From positions 23,090,374 to 23,154,373 of the forward strand of contig CP099847.1 in the NCBI GenBank assembly GCA_030062745.1: a stretch of DNA of 64,000 nt, given 5' to 3'. How positions within the stretch are numbered: the first letter of the stretch is position 1; the number at the start of each line of letters is the position of its first letter. The position numbers and the translations under genes were made by a program. The notes under the pieces are model-generated. The model searched no databases. It saw only the letters and a program-made list of their open reading frames with translations, and was not told where the DNA came from. This document shows, piece by piece, positions 23,143-34,653 of this stretch. The stretch comes from Capitulum mitella. Taxonomy: Eukaryota > Arthropoda > Thecostraca > Pollicipedomorpha > Pollicipedidae.

Positions 23143-26100
23143 AATATTTTGATTTAAGCGTTTGTGTGTTGGTTACAGACTGTTATTCCAAGTCCTTTCT
23201 TCTCTTTTAATTTGGTGTTATACAATTTTTTGGGGGGATTCGAATAACTCTAAAGCGCACTTTAATCACCGCTTAAACCAGCAGCATTTCTCCCAGCGCA
23301 AGTGGGGTTTTCGGTTTGGGTTTGCAGGTGAACATTACATGCACTATACGTTACGAACGTCTGATGTGAGCTTTGAATATCGATACAGGTCTGGTGTGAT
23401 GCAAAGTAATTTCGGCACTTACCACCCAAGGAAGTGCAGGTTGATATCTCACGTGTGCCTGCGGTAATGATTGCCGTCATGACTGAGTAAGTTGAAAAAC
23501 ACCATCGAAAACAAAAACACCAAAGAACAAAACGTTACTCCTGAATCTAAGCGAAACGAAAACATGTGGACGCCTCGGCAAAACGTGCAGGAAACTCGGT
23601 ACCCTAGTGAAATGTTGTTAAATTAGGCACCCTTTAAACTTGACAGACTAGTTACTTTTCAGTCGTGTCCACGCTTTGTTGACGGGCACTATCCAAGATT
23701 TTTCCACCAAACAACTGCAGCGTTATCCTGTTAAATATTTCATACTGAATTTGTCTGGTGAATGCGTACCTGTTGTTGCTGTTTTTTTTCATGCGTCAGC
23801 ACGCTCAGTCTCAATGAAGCATCCAAACAATCTGTGAATTCATTATGGGAGCCTATGTAATGAGCATCCCAACGAGTTAAAGTTTTCAGTCCCAACCCAT
23901 TAAAAAATATAACGTTTTTGTGCTGCTGCTATTTTTCGTGCTTACCGCAAACTATACCGAATGAATTGCAATTATTAAGTGAGTTCCACGACTGCTTTTG
24001 CATTTAAATGGTACCAAATTCCGAATGTTGGAATGCTCGACATGGTCTGTTCCGTGCTTCCGTTCCGCGTTTTCAACGTAATCTACCTTCTGTGGGAGCC
24101 GAGAACTGCGATTTCATGTTTATAACACAGTGTGATCTTTGCATAGCTCGCTGAGTTAACTGTTTTAAAACTTCCCGTATTGTCCCTGGCCGTACGGTCC
24201 CATGTTTCATTCATCCAACGCAGAGCTATGTGAAAGTAATGCAACACTGGCAGTATGTCCGAGCAACTTGACAAAGTTGTTTGTAACTGAGCTGGAGCAT
24301 CAGGTAGAATCGTAACTCAAGCCTGGTGTTGAGAAATGACATCATGAAGAGGTATGATTCTTATCGCGTATCTAAGGGTCGCCTTTGTTTTTCATTTTTT
24401 TAGGCCCGTGTCTTAAATACCGTCTCTTTAGTCGAATGTTGAACTTGAGAGAAAATATTTTCCGATATTATTCGTAGGTACATCCACTTGACACATTAAT
24501 TGTCTGACCTGACCTGACTTAAACTCGCTGTTGCCCAATAGCACCAGTTTTTCTCACCAGCTTTCTCCGTTCTAACAGATGTGACCTGGGAGGCCTGCAC
24601 GGCTACAACGTGTTGGCCGTGGTCGCGCGGAGCCCAAACCCTCCTGACCTGACCCTGACCTGACCCGATCCGACCTGCCCCGACCTGACCTGACCTGTCT
24701 GGCTGCCCGCCAGTGGCGGCCGCGGTCGTGCCGACTCCGTCCGCCCCGCGGGACGACACGGTGCTGGTGGGAGAGCTCAGCTTCCTGGACCGGCTGGTGA
24801 ACCCGTGCCAGGTGGCGCGCACCGGGCCGTTGGTGCCGGCCTCGGCCGCCGCCGACGACGACGACCAACGCCAAAGCACTGAGGAGCTGGTCGTCGAGGT
24901 GCAGCTGGCGAGCTCGCTGGTCCGCGACGTGCGCGTCATGGCGGTACGTGCCCCTGGACGGGTCAGACGGGACACGGGAACGGGTCCCAGCTCCTCCGCT
25001 CACTCAGGTCACACGGTTATATCGAACGACCCCGTCAAACAGGCCGGAAAACACGGGCAGGCAGATCAGACGGGCGGTCAGACGTCATCATCACGGACCC
25101 CCGACACACAAGCTGGGACAAGCAGGCGCCCTTCTCTAACACAGAATAATGATGTTGTTGTTCTGCTGTTGCTGTTGTTCTTATTAAGCAAGCCCTAACG
25201 AGAGATCATGAAAGTGTTGGCTCTGACCACATTCCTATTTCAAACACAACGTGGATGGCTGTGGATGACTGGCATCATGACCTAAACAGCTGTGACCTAT
25301 ACAGCCGTGTCTTTGAAAGTTGTGACTTTGACGACTGTGGCCTTTAAGATCGTGATCTTCATGACGGTTGCCTTTAAGGTCGCTACCATGGTCTTGAGAG
25401 TCGTGACCTGGACGGCTGTGACTTTGAGACCTGGAAAGCTGTGACCTCTAAGTCCGCGACCCGGTTGCAGGGTGTGCCGAACTGTGACGGTCTTCACCTG
25501 CGGAGCCAGCCGCTGATGTCGGACCTGTCCGGTCTCCCGGTGAGCACGTCCTGGCAGCCCGGCAGAGCCGCTTCGCCCCTGAGCGCACGCCGCAGAATCA
25601 CTGCCCAGACGGCTGAAGAACGCGGCGAGCTCGGCGCACGTCGGCAGTTCTGTGTCGTTCTGTTCGCGCGGATTGCTGGATGTCGCATGACTCGATGTTC
25701 GGCTGAGGCCGACTGTAGAACGTACCTGACGTCACTGGAGACACTGATGAAATCAAGAGTATTTCCTATCTAATGTCCAGAACCTCTTTACCAAGACACT
25801 AATCTGTGGTGATGGAGACACATAGATACGAGCCGAAGACCGTTCCCAGACTGAGTTGAATAGTCTCTTCCTGTCGCTGTCTGCAAACTGCCAAACTGAT
25901 TTTTATGTAACAGAATGTGACCGTAACCCAGTTTGCATAATACCAAAAGCGTCAAGTCTTTTCGTCTAGGACGTGCTGTGGGTGCCCTATTCTCCTAGAC
26001 CATCTCAAGATTTCCGGTGAGACGAGGTTGCCTCCAGCTGACGTCAGCATGCGCTCAACATGTTCCGGGCCTTGTTACCACCTCATGCATGCATGTAAAC

Positions 26101-29100
26101 GTTGTGAAGCCCCCGCTGTCGTCGGCCACCGGCTGACCTGCCTTGTCATTCGACGAACTTCCCCACAGCGCAACGGTCGGCGGCCTCGCCACGTCTGATT
26201 GGCGGCGTCGCGGACATTGCTCCAGCGCCGACGAGGCACCGTCGTCGGTAAGCAACCAGCTTCCACCGGCCAATGGGCCCTTCCGCCGAGCTGACCCACT
26301 CCGAGTGGGTAAACTCGGCCGGTGGGAGGAGATGCTGTGCTGCATATTCCCGATATCAACCGGAGCCGGCCGACTTCTCCTGGCTGGCCTCGCTGTCCGG
26401 AGTCATGTTCCCGGGGAACGTGACCGGACGTGGCGATGTGGTTCATTCATCGAAGCTGAGACCACCTGGCTGTGGCCGGCGTGGGCCGCCGCTCTGCCCG
26501 CTTCACGGCTCTCAGATGGCCTGAGGCGCTGCAGAACAGCGTCTCAGTCAGCGTCCAGAGGTCAGGTCGGCGGCACGCTGGCAGGTGAATGCAACCCCCT
26601 GCACGATGACCAGCAGAGACAAGATCCTCGTGCATGTGGCATGTTTCGACGACGAGCCCCCGACGCTATCCATATTTCCATGTATTTTGGCGCGAGTGTG
26701 GTAGTGTTCGTGCTGAATTCTGCATGCCATCTCTGTATGCGCTTGCTCCAGGCGACTCTGACCAAAAACTGAGCCGTGCACTCAAAAAAAAACTCACATG
26801 CCGTAAATGTTTCTGGAGTATCAGGGATCTAGAGCCAAGATGTTTGTTTTTCCAAAGCGCAAAGTCGCAGACATTCTATAATCTCGTGTACTGTGGGTTT
26901 CAAGTGCGACGAAAGGACTGGCCACTTCGAGGACAACGTATCCTGTGATGATAGAAAGCGAGGCCATTTGATTGAGTGCAGAGGCTGTCCCCATGGAGTG
27001 CTGTTCACAGCTCTGAGAAATATTGTCTCTCGTACTGAGGAGGTGTCGACGCCGTCTTCGGGAACTCCGACCGCCATCTTGAGAGACTCCGTCTCCCGTC
27101 CTAAAGAGCTTCGTCTCCTTTCCTGGGGAGTTTTGTCTGCCGTCCTGACGGGTGGCGTCCGTTGCAGCGTCGGCAGGCGCTGACGGAGTTGTACCGCATG
27201 TGCGTGTCCGAGGTGGCGCACCTGTACCTGATGGCGCAGGAGATTGTCGACTCCCACCACACCTGCGGCAACGAAAGTTTCTACATGGTCGACAAGCTTG
27301 TCACGTACGTGGCTGACGGTTATGAGCACGAAATGATTGGGAGACGTAAGAGGAGGGGGAGAGAGAGGGGGTCTGCAAAAGGAAGCATGTTTTTCTTTCT
27401 GTTTTTCATGCAGTACCATTTTTTATTGTCATCTGTTTTCCCAAAACTAAAGACAGTTTTGCATTGGCATTTATGGTCATGCGGTCATGCGGTATTATCC
27501 GATTACTCCATTTGTCTCTGATGAGAGAAATCGGTATGTAGCTAGGAGGTCGCAATATAATGCTTCTTACGATAAAGCATCAGTTTCGGTTAATCAAGCA
27601 AAAAGATATAGTAACAAGAATGTCTTCGCGGTCAAAAGCTTTGGTGGTTATCGAGGTCTCGTGAGCTGGTTCAGATCACAGCACGCCTATGAAATATTAG
27701 TACCTCGAAATTCAGGAGCTCCATTTTTAGCATCTGACCTTGGACCGTGTCAGGGGTCACACCAACAGTCCACTTTGATTGGACATTAGCGTCTTGCATT
27801 TCTGTTGACGTGACCTTTCTTGGCTTTCAAGTCGCGCGAGACTGAGCCCTCTTCCCCGCGGTGCGATGGCTGGTCGGCCCGGTGCTGGTGATGACCTAGC
27901 GCATCACTGCTACATCACAGGCTAGCTGGCAGCCTGCAGAACATCCTCTGCGTCATCTCCGAGAGCGTGCCGCCGGCGACCCTGCGTCCCGTGGTGGACT
28001 CGGTCAAAGGGGTGGCGCTGCATCGCTACAGAGACTGTTCCCGCCGACTGATGAGGTGAGGAGCACACGGACCGGGAACACCGGGATTGTTCCCGTCGAC
28101 TGGTGGGGTGGGGAACACACGGACCGGGAACACCGGGACTGTTCCCGTCGACTGATGGGGTGGGGAACACACGGACCGGGAACACCGGGACTGTTCCCGC
28201 CGACTGGTGGGGTGGGGAACACAGACCGGAAACACCGGCACTGTTCCCGCCGACTGCTGAGGTGGGGAACACACGGACCGGGAACACAGGAACTGTTCCC
28301 GCCGACTGGTGGGGCGGGGAACACACAGACCGGAAACACCGGCAGTGTTCCCGCGGTTGATGAGACGAGGAACACACAGACCTGAAGCAATTGCTGAGGT
28401 GGTTCGGTTTTGGAAGCTAAAGTTCAGAAGCAGTGGCCTTTGAACCATATTGTAAGTGTTACAAAGAAACAGTGGACACACAAGGGATGCTTATTCTCAT
28501 AGTTTGAAGAGGTGCGTTGTCTTATTAGTCCTGCCGCATGGGTAGAAATACGAGATTAAGCGTGTTCTGTCGTTCCATTCTTGTTTCTTTGTTCGTATGC
28601 TGGATGCCTAATTTTTAAGACGCTGAAAATTTCACTGGCGGGAAGGTTAAATCGCAATGAAATGAAAAGACAAACATGAAGAAAAAAAGAAAAGAAAGAA
28701 ATGAATCGCAATCAGAATGAAAAGACATACAGTAGTCCTAGGGAGCTGCAACAGGTGAACACCCTGGTGACGTTGGTGACTCAATTTTCCATGTACGTTC
28801 CCTTACATCGTGCACAAAGATTCACACTCACCGTCCTATTATAGGCTTATGACCCTGTTTCGCATAATCCTGATTCCATGCGCAGGCTTTTTTGTTTTGG
28901 AAGCAGTCACTCGCTAGCCAGATAGTAATGTCTTGAAGAGACGTTCTTCCGCCTGGCAGGAACTGCTTGGTGCTGGACAACACCATCCGCATGCTGGCGC
29001 TCTCCACGCAGTATCTGCACGAGGCAGAGCTAACGCGAGCCGCCTTCCTGCACCAGCGTATGGCACGCAGCGTCCGGCGCCGGGTCGACCGCGTACCGTC

Positions 29101-29119
29101 CCGACGTTCCCGCTACTGA
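22428..29119 (+). CDS. Unrecognised secreted, helix-rich six-cysteine protein (5-6 exons)
   Basis: Exons: 22428-22479, 24714-24943, (25471-25539, optional), 27168-27304, 27921-28055 and 28960-29119. All joins are GT-AG and keep phase (1, 0, 0, 2, 2). Product 237 residues, or 260 with the 69-base cassette exon. It starts MGRAASGLAVQLAFWLSVAA, a signal peptide running over the first join. The mature part looks mainly helical, with six cysteines (49, 106, 127, 150, 179, 187), one N-glycosylation sequon (N129-E-S) and an Arg-rich tail ending RRSRY. A TATA box and initiator lie just upstream. I know no family with this cysteine pattern and propose no function. The entry as a gene rests on five mutually consistent splice joins, a signal peptide and GC-rich coding style. 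An intronic minisatellite begins inside the exon 5 end. Confidence 0.8.
22755..22811. repeat. (AT)n microsatellite
   Basis: Pure TA dinucleotide run of more than 25 units. Confidence 0.97.
23025..23139. repeat. (AT)n microsatellite, long
   Basis: TA dinucleotide run of about 110 bases with a few interruptions (atgatatatatgtatat), self-complementary. Confidence 0.97.
24714..24943 (+). CDS. Orphan secreted protein exon 2
   Basis: Acceptor cccgccag follows a pyrimidine-rich gacctgacc repeat. The exon completes the signal peptide (VAAAVVP), then gives GELSFLDRLVNPCQVARTGP, an acidic stretch (ADDDDQRQ) and a helix-like EELVVEVQLASSLVRDVRVM. Donor GCG|gtacgt, phase 0. Confidence 0.8.
25250..25470. 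repeat. Degenerate (GTGACCTNNACGGCT) repeats up to possible exon 3
   Basis: Loose units of roughly 24-28 bases built on GCTGTGACTTTGA, TCGTGACC and similar. They run to within about 15 bases of the exon 3 acceptor. Confidence 0.65.
25471..25539 (+). CDS. Possible cassette exon 3 of the orphan gene
   Basis: Sixty-nine bases, phase 0 at both ends, between ccggttgcag and CCG|gtgagc. It encodes GVPNCDGLHLRSQPLMSDLS plus three residues. Exons 2 and 4 also join in frame without it, so it may be optional or a false exon. Confidence 0.4.
25540..27167. other. Intron before orphan exon 4; no gene
   Basis: It includes a GC-rich stretch (26050-26600) with long open frames on both strands but no family resemblance. 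A degenerate 33-base-like repeat (CCGTCCTGAGGAG...TCGTCTC) at about 27010-27160 runs up to the exon 4 acceptor. Confidence 0.5.
27168..27304 (+). CDS. Orphan secreted protein exon 4
   Basis: Acceptor ccgttgcag, donor AC|gtacgt (phase 2). It encodes RRQALTELYRMCVSEVAHLY and then QEIVDSHHTCGNESF with the sequon NES and two cysteines. Charge and hydrophobic spacing suggest two helices. Confidence 0.82.
27305..27920. other. Orphan gene intron 4; nothing recognised
   Basis: AT-rich intron without repeats or elements that I can define. Confidence 0.5.
27921..28055 (+). CDS. Orphan secreted protein exon 5
   Basis: Acceptor acatcacag, donor AG|gtgagg (phase 2). It reads LAGSLQNILCVISESVPPAT and ends RYRDCSRRLM. 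An acceptor after tggcag would drop four residues and also keep frame. The last 20 bases form the first unit of the intron 5 minisatellite. Confidence 0.82.
28036..28395 (+). repeat. 52-base minisatellite seeded on the exon 5 donor
   Basis: Seven units start at 28036, 28088, 28140, 28192, 28242, 28294 and 28346. Unit: TGTTCCCGCCGACTGRTGNG, then GTGRGG and GAACACACGGACCGGGAACA. The first 20 bases of unit 1 are the coding end of exon 5, and its next bases are the real donor. Confidence 0.95.
28396..28959. other. Orphan gene intron 5, remainder
   Basis: AT-rich. Its last 85 bases, up to the exon 6 acceptor, have a diverged copy at 31944-32048. Confidence 0.6.
28960..29119 (+). CDS. Orphan secreted protein exon 6 and stop
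   Basis: Acceptor gcctggcag; the join gives RN, then CLVLDNTIRMLALSTQYLHE, a helical stretch and a basic tail ending at TGA 29117-29119. A three-copy GGACTGGACCCC repeat follows directly in the presumed 3'UTR. Confidence 0.82.
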
Positions 29120-31943
29120 TCCGCCACCGCCGGACTGGACCCCCGCTGACCCTGCCGGTCGGACTGGACCCCCGCTGACCCCTGCCGGTCGGACTGGACC
29201 CCTACTGACCCGCCGTTGGCTGGAGTCGACTCCGTCCACTGCAGACTGGGCCGAGCCCGGCTAGCTGCCGCGCCCTGGAGCCGCCGCCCGGCGCCTCCGC
29301 TCCGGCCACCTGGCCCCAGGCGGTCTCTCTGGCTGCCCGGGCGTCGCCAGGCGCAGCAGCTCGTCCCAGCTGTGACGGCCGCTGGCCCGGCGGGAGGAGA
29401 GGGCTCGCCCCCCGTCCAGCCCGGGAGCTGTGCGCTGTTGGGCGGTGGGCTCGCGAGTTGCGAGTTAGCCCACAGTTTCGGAGTGCACTTATGCCGAGGA
29501 GCTGTCCTCGTTATGTGCCTGGTTGGCGCCGGCTGTCAGTCAACAAAAACCGTCGATGAAATATCCGCATCGTAATGGTTAAGAGGCTGTAAGACGACAT
29601 TGCATTCTAGGTATGTTCCTGTGAACTCTTGTATATTCGCATTTATTCCCCTGTTCCTGTCCCTCATATTTGGGTCACCGTGCTGATGTGAGCAGTGGCC
29701 ATACGAAAATACATCAGGAAAGACTAATACGACGCTTTTCCCGTTTCATCCGGTGCATCGCTGAGAACCAGAAACAGCAGCTATACCATAACTGCCAGAC
29801 ACCATCAGGATTTGGACAACAGGGTTTGCAATCCTCGATTGTAAACCTTTTTTAAGGATTCTAAGTGGAATGAAATCCTTCTTTAAAAATATGGATTGCG
29901 ATTTTCATTGCACTTTTTCTGCATTCTTTTTTGCAAGCCTTGTTCACTGCCGTTCATTTATTACTAACTTTCATATAAGCCGCTACTTACATGGCTTTAA
30001 ACATACGGACCCACGACGCGGTTTCAAGGTCAAGTTGACCTGCAGTGCGCGTGATCAACGTCAAGTTGATCTGCGCGTGCGCAGTGTGGTCGCGATCATG
30101 GGCAGTCTCTTATCCCCTCCGTGTCAGAGAGTAGCCCTGATCAGACGCACGCGAGCGCGAGTCGAGAGGCCGACTGTCCAGCGCGTGCCGACCCGCTACT
30201 AAGACCAGTACGGGGACACCCTGCCAGGCCAAAGGTCAGCCCGCCAATGAGAGGCAAAGGGCGGAGGTAAAAAAGCACTCAGATGTGGTAACAAAGTCCG
30301 AAACAGAGATCGAGAATCGGACCCAGTGTTCTCTTAAGACTAGCGGGAATCCCTCCACTCAATCATCTTGTCACGTGTGGTCGTTAATTTCATACCACGG
30401 GAGTAGCATGCGAACTGCCAAGCATCATAATTTCCGTATATTTCTTATGGGGCCATAAAAATAGAGTGGACAAGGTTTGGGGTATTTCCTGGTTGGGGAG
30501 AGGGGAAAGTTAAATCTGAGTTTCCTCCCCCCTAGACCACATTCTGGCTGCGCCACCGCACACAGGCAATGTCTTCAGTCGTCATTGGCCAGTGGTGCTG
30601 CTTAACGAGGATTTTAGGTGCCTTGGAGCACAGGAACTTCTCTCGGAGCTGGCCGTGCTGGCAGGTGTTGTCAAAAAGTCGGAGGGATGTTCCCCTCATC
30701 AGAAGTTTAAGAGAGTTTTCGCCTCAGCCCCTCCCACTTTCTTCGTTTCCTATGAATTTAAGAATGTAATGTCTGGCCACGACGTGAAGAATTGCAAGAA
30801 AAATGGGACCATGTTTTTCCTGAACACAAAAACTGCTTAATGGTAAAAGGTATGAGGGAATGCCGTTCACAATGTTTGTTACTTAATGCCTCCTCACCAA
30901 CTACAAATTCATGAAAGGGTCAGAGTTTGTGGTACGATTGCTGACGCTCAACTCCCATTAGAAACAATGAAGATAATGGTGCCAGCCGCCGTGGCTGCTT
31001 CAGCGAAAATTCCCTATTTCAAGAAAGGATTGCAAAGGGATTGCAGATTGGACTGTAATCCGTTTTGTTTTATGAGATTTAGGATTGGATCGCATTCCTT
31101 TTGGTGTTAAGGATTTGGAATTGGATCGCAATCTTTTTTAAAAGGATTCGAATGATTCCTGACAGCTGCCAGAAGCCATTTCGTCCTAACAGAAGAAGCT
31201 GATGTTTTCTACTGGTAGTAGTAGTTCGCTAAAAACATCCCAGTTGGATGAGCACTAAAAAGCCGATGGGTGTTCCACGATTCGACAGAGACATGGGAAA
31301 AATCATCACGTGCTCAGTGAACCTGACCTAGTGCCAGAATGATCATTGCCCATTCTATCCGATTTGCACGGTGTGCGTAATGTTATTAGGCACAACGGCG
31401 TTGGTGTGCAAGGCGTGAAGTTATCCCGTTCTATAATGATAATTCTGACCCAGTAGCTCCAATTCCAAATCCTTCACAAACAACTCCGACATACGCCTTG
31501 CCCCGCCTGGATAAAACCGTCCATCAGACAAAGAACTCCGTCAAGCATCTAGCTCTGACAGAAATCAGTCCCTGTGGCCTGCATCGGACCCACTGTTCGA
31601 CAAACAATGCCCCAGGCAAAGACCATGAGGCATGCATTTTTCCCCTGGTTTCGTCTCGTTTCCCTTACTCATTTGGATGCGTTCTGATAACATTTCTTTT
31701 CGTGTTAAAACGCATTATTTCCTTCAATCTGAGTCTCTTTTATTCTTGGATAGTACAGTCATATATTAAGTGAATTAATCTAGGCCAAAGTGCTTTCATC
31801 TGAATCATGCAATGGTTGCAATAGCAAAACTTGCTGAGGGATCAAAAGATGCGTAAGGCGCTTGTAGCAAGGCGCATGTAAGAAGACGTATGTCTCCGGG
31901 CACCGGAGGGATACACAAGAGCGGGTATTAAATTGACTCGTAA

Positions 31944-32048
31944 AATCCATGCACAGACCTTCCTTATTTTTGTTGTGGAAGGAGTCACTCGCTGGCCAGA
32001 TAGTGATTTCATTAAGAGACATCCTTCCGCCTGGCAGGAGCTGTTTGC
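31944..32048 (+). repeat. Diverged copy of the orphan exon 6 acceptor region
   Basis: CACTCGCTGGCCAGATAGTG and CTTCCGCCTGGCAGGAGCTG match 28874-28968 (CACTCGCTAGCCAGATAGTA and CTTCCGCCTGGCAGGAACTG) in the same orientation and order. Similarity stops about 10 bases into the exon. Confidence 0.85.
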
Positions 32049-32689
32049 CTGATTATGCTGCGATGCGCAGCAACTTCCTATTCTCAGACCCTTGTATTCA
32101 GTTCGCGCGGATCTCGTTTCCCCGCAGCTTTCGGACCAATATCGCGCATTTCCACTGCGTCGGCCCGCATTCACACTGCGTACACATACACACAACACAA
32201 TCAGACTTGATATCCTAATGCTAATATCAAATTCTCATTTGTTGAACAGCCTGAAGTAGAGATACCCCAATGAGATACATGTTTCTTCGTACCGGGAACA
32301 GAACTTATCAGCATAATTTGGGATGCGAACGCTGTTTCAAGGTGCATTCTTCCCATACATCGCCAAGTATTCGGGAATAAGGGATCGCGGAATGATTAAT
32401 GACTGCCGTGGAATGAATTATCAATAGGGCTAATAAGGGGGGGGGGCAGGAGAAAGTGGGGTAACCTGAATCAGGAGGCAAGATTTAACGTTGCAGTTAT
32501 TCCACAACATATCCCTGAGGTGTCACTTCGATGGCGACCATTTTTGGCGCGATTCTGGGCCTTGTTTTTTCCCAGGTGGTGTCGCGGTCAGTGGGTAGGT
32601 GTCGCAACATTGTTAAACACACTCATCTGGATGCACCTGATTTGTATGGAGCACCAAAGATATCACGGGTTTCCGATCCGTTCTGAGGC

Positions 32690-33120
32690 ACCTGGTTTGC
32701 AAGGGACGCGTTACATTGAAGAGTCTCTTGGTGATGGTGATTTGGGCCTTAGGGGAGGTCCTACTGCATGGTCACATGGCGTCCGAGGAGGGGGAACCTG
32801 GCCTGCAAGGACACCTGCCTCGTGAGATGTGCCTGGTCTGTACGGGGCACCTGGTTTGCCCAGGAGCACTAGGTATGTGATGGGGTGCCTGATCGGTATC
32901 GGGTGCCTGTCCTGTAAAAGGGGTCTGTTTCGTAGACGTGAATGGTCTGTAAGGGTGGTCAAATTCTTAAGAGGCGCCTCATCTGTACGGGGGACAATAC
33001 ATCTGGCCTGCATGGGACGCTGATTGTGTGAGGGTCACCTGATCTGCACGAGGGCGCCTGGCCTGCAAGGGGCACCGTGTCCATGAGAACTGCTTGATCT
33101 GTACATGCAGACGCCTGGAG
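32690..33120. repeat. Degenerate minisatellite (GGGGCACCTGRTCTG units)
   Basis: Loose units of about 30-40 bases around GGCACCTGGCCTGCAAGGG and CACCTGATCTGTACGGGG; intergenic. Confidence 0.7.
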
Positions 33121-34653
33121 GTTGATCGTTGCCCACGAGGTCAAAAACGCTCCCCCAGTAAAAAAAAATGAAACGCTTGGATTTCGGCCACTTTTTGGGC
33201 TTAGTTTTAAAAAAAATGTTTTTTATTTCTCTTCAAAAGTGAAGTTTTTTGCTACGGCTTAGAAGGGACGTCCGCACCACGGGCCAAAAAGTTAGGGGAG
33301 GGATATGTCCCCAGTCCCTAAGGTTCCTACACCCATACCTCAAGCCTAGTTCAAGACTGCAGGCACACTGCTAAGAAAACGTGTCGCTGAGCTGCGCCTT
33401 ACGCCATACAAGCCACTGAACCGCATACCTTTGATGAAACAAAAAAATACGTAATCACCATTTCGCTGCTCTTCGCGGGAGACTGCAGTGAGGAAGCTGA
33501 AGTAACAACCTGCGTGCTTAGTCTGCGCCGTATGATTTGTTTTGAGCGGCACAGCATACCACTGAAATTTAACTTTTCGGCTCGCAAGACCTCAGTGGTT
33601 AAAAAAAACTACAGTAGAAAAATAAGTCTAAGAGCGATAACGCTACTGCCCGCAGAGAAAGGTTTGTTAACTTGGGAGGGGGAAGGGCGTTTGGGCCCCC
33701 CGCTATGGCCTAAAGCCCCAGCAACTTGACCTGAACTTCTTTTCTGTTAGCTGTTCTCCCGGGACCAAAGGGCTCAAATGGATGGATAGGAAAAGAACGG
33801 AAATCAAAAGGAATGTTAGAAGAGACTCCCAGAGGTTGGTAAACACGTCATAAAATGGGGTAAGCTGTAACAGTGGCAAGTTGTAAGAATGCCGTTCTTT
33901 CACGAAAGATCTGCCTTATGCGATTTTGGTGTGATTATTTTGGCGTGTTTCGGGCCAAAATAATTGCTGCGACGCCGTCTACAGGACAGCGTCGCAGCGA
34001 GGGTATGCGTATCGTTCATGGGACTTACAAAACACATTTTCATCAATAATGCAAAACTTAGCGAGTACACTTTTTATTTCGCATTGCCGCTGAAAAGAAG
34101 AAGGAAGGCTCGATTAATGTACGTGGATAAAGAGACTACAATTAGCGTATGTTCCATGCATTTTCCGGGTGAATCTGTTGTCCTGCATTCCTGCAGCAGT
34201 TATCAAACATGGCAAGGTGCGCTTGGGAAAAACACTGGGAATTCATGCAGTGTGAACTGCAGCTGTGTCACAGCTTAACTCACATTTGTAATAACCCATT
34301 GCGTAGCATCGTTCCACGACTCGACACATTGCATTGCCCTGACAAGACAAATTTCCGTTAGTGAAGGGAGAACTGAGTGGCGAGTACAATGGTCACTGTC
34401 ATTTCCATTAGTTTGGAAATTTCATTTCACAGAAAGATGCAGTTTAAAACGATTTTATCGCGAATCTGGGAAGCAGTTTTACAACTGCCCGAATCTATAA
34501 ACGCCATGATGTTGAACAGTGGTGTGTCTGGAGGACGGGGCCGTTATATCGAGCGATGAACAAATCTCGCCATGATTTTGCAATGATGTTATATGGCTTT
34601 GTGCCGAGTAGTGGGATTTAACCACTATGCTTTTAGTAGCGTGGTCAAGAGAC

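Larger units (their letters stand above)
22480..24713. other. Orphan gene intron 1; AT runs, no gene
   Basis: It contains (AT)n tracts at about 22755-22811 and 23025-23139 and otherwise unremarkable DNA. A GACCTGACC-rich pyrimidine stretch at 24637-24700 precedes the exon 2 acceptor. Confidence 0.6.
29120..34653. other. Intergenic DNA, no gene recognised
   Basis: GC-rich just after the orphan gene (to about 29540), then AT-rich. GGATTGCAATCC-like motifs recur at 29805-29890 and 31020-31170 and may be ends of a decayed element. Open frames at 30592-30840 and 33964-34278 (plus) have no convincing family match. Confidence 0.45.

Noticed and set aside
26143-26772. 209-codon frame in the orphan gene's intron
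   Set aside because: GC-rich stretch open on both strands, no start context, no recognised motif and no matching splice sites.
30592-30840. 83-codon plus-strand frame that reads like protein
   Set aside because: No family match and no splice partners; kept only as intergenic.
33964-34278. Possible THAP-type fragment (TISVCSMHFPGE)
   Set aside because: Only a short CxxHF-like match; the leading zinc-binding cysteines and the AVPTIF-type end are not seen.
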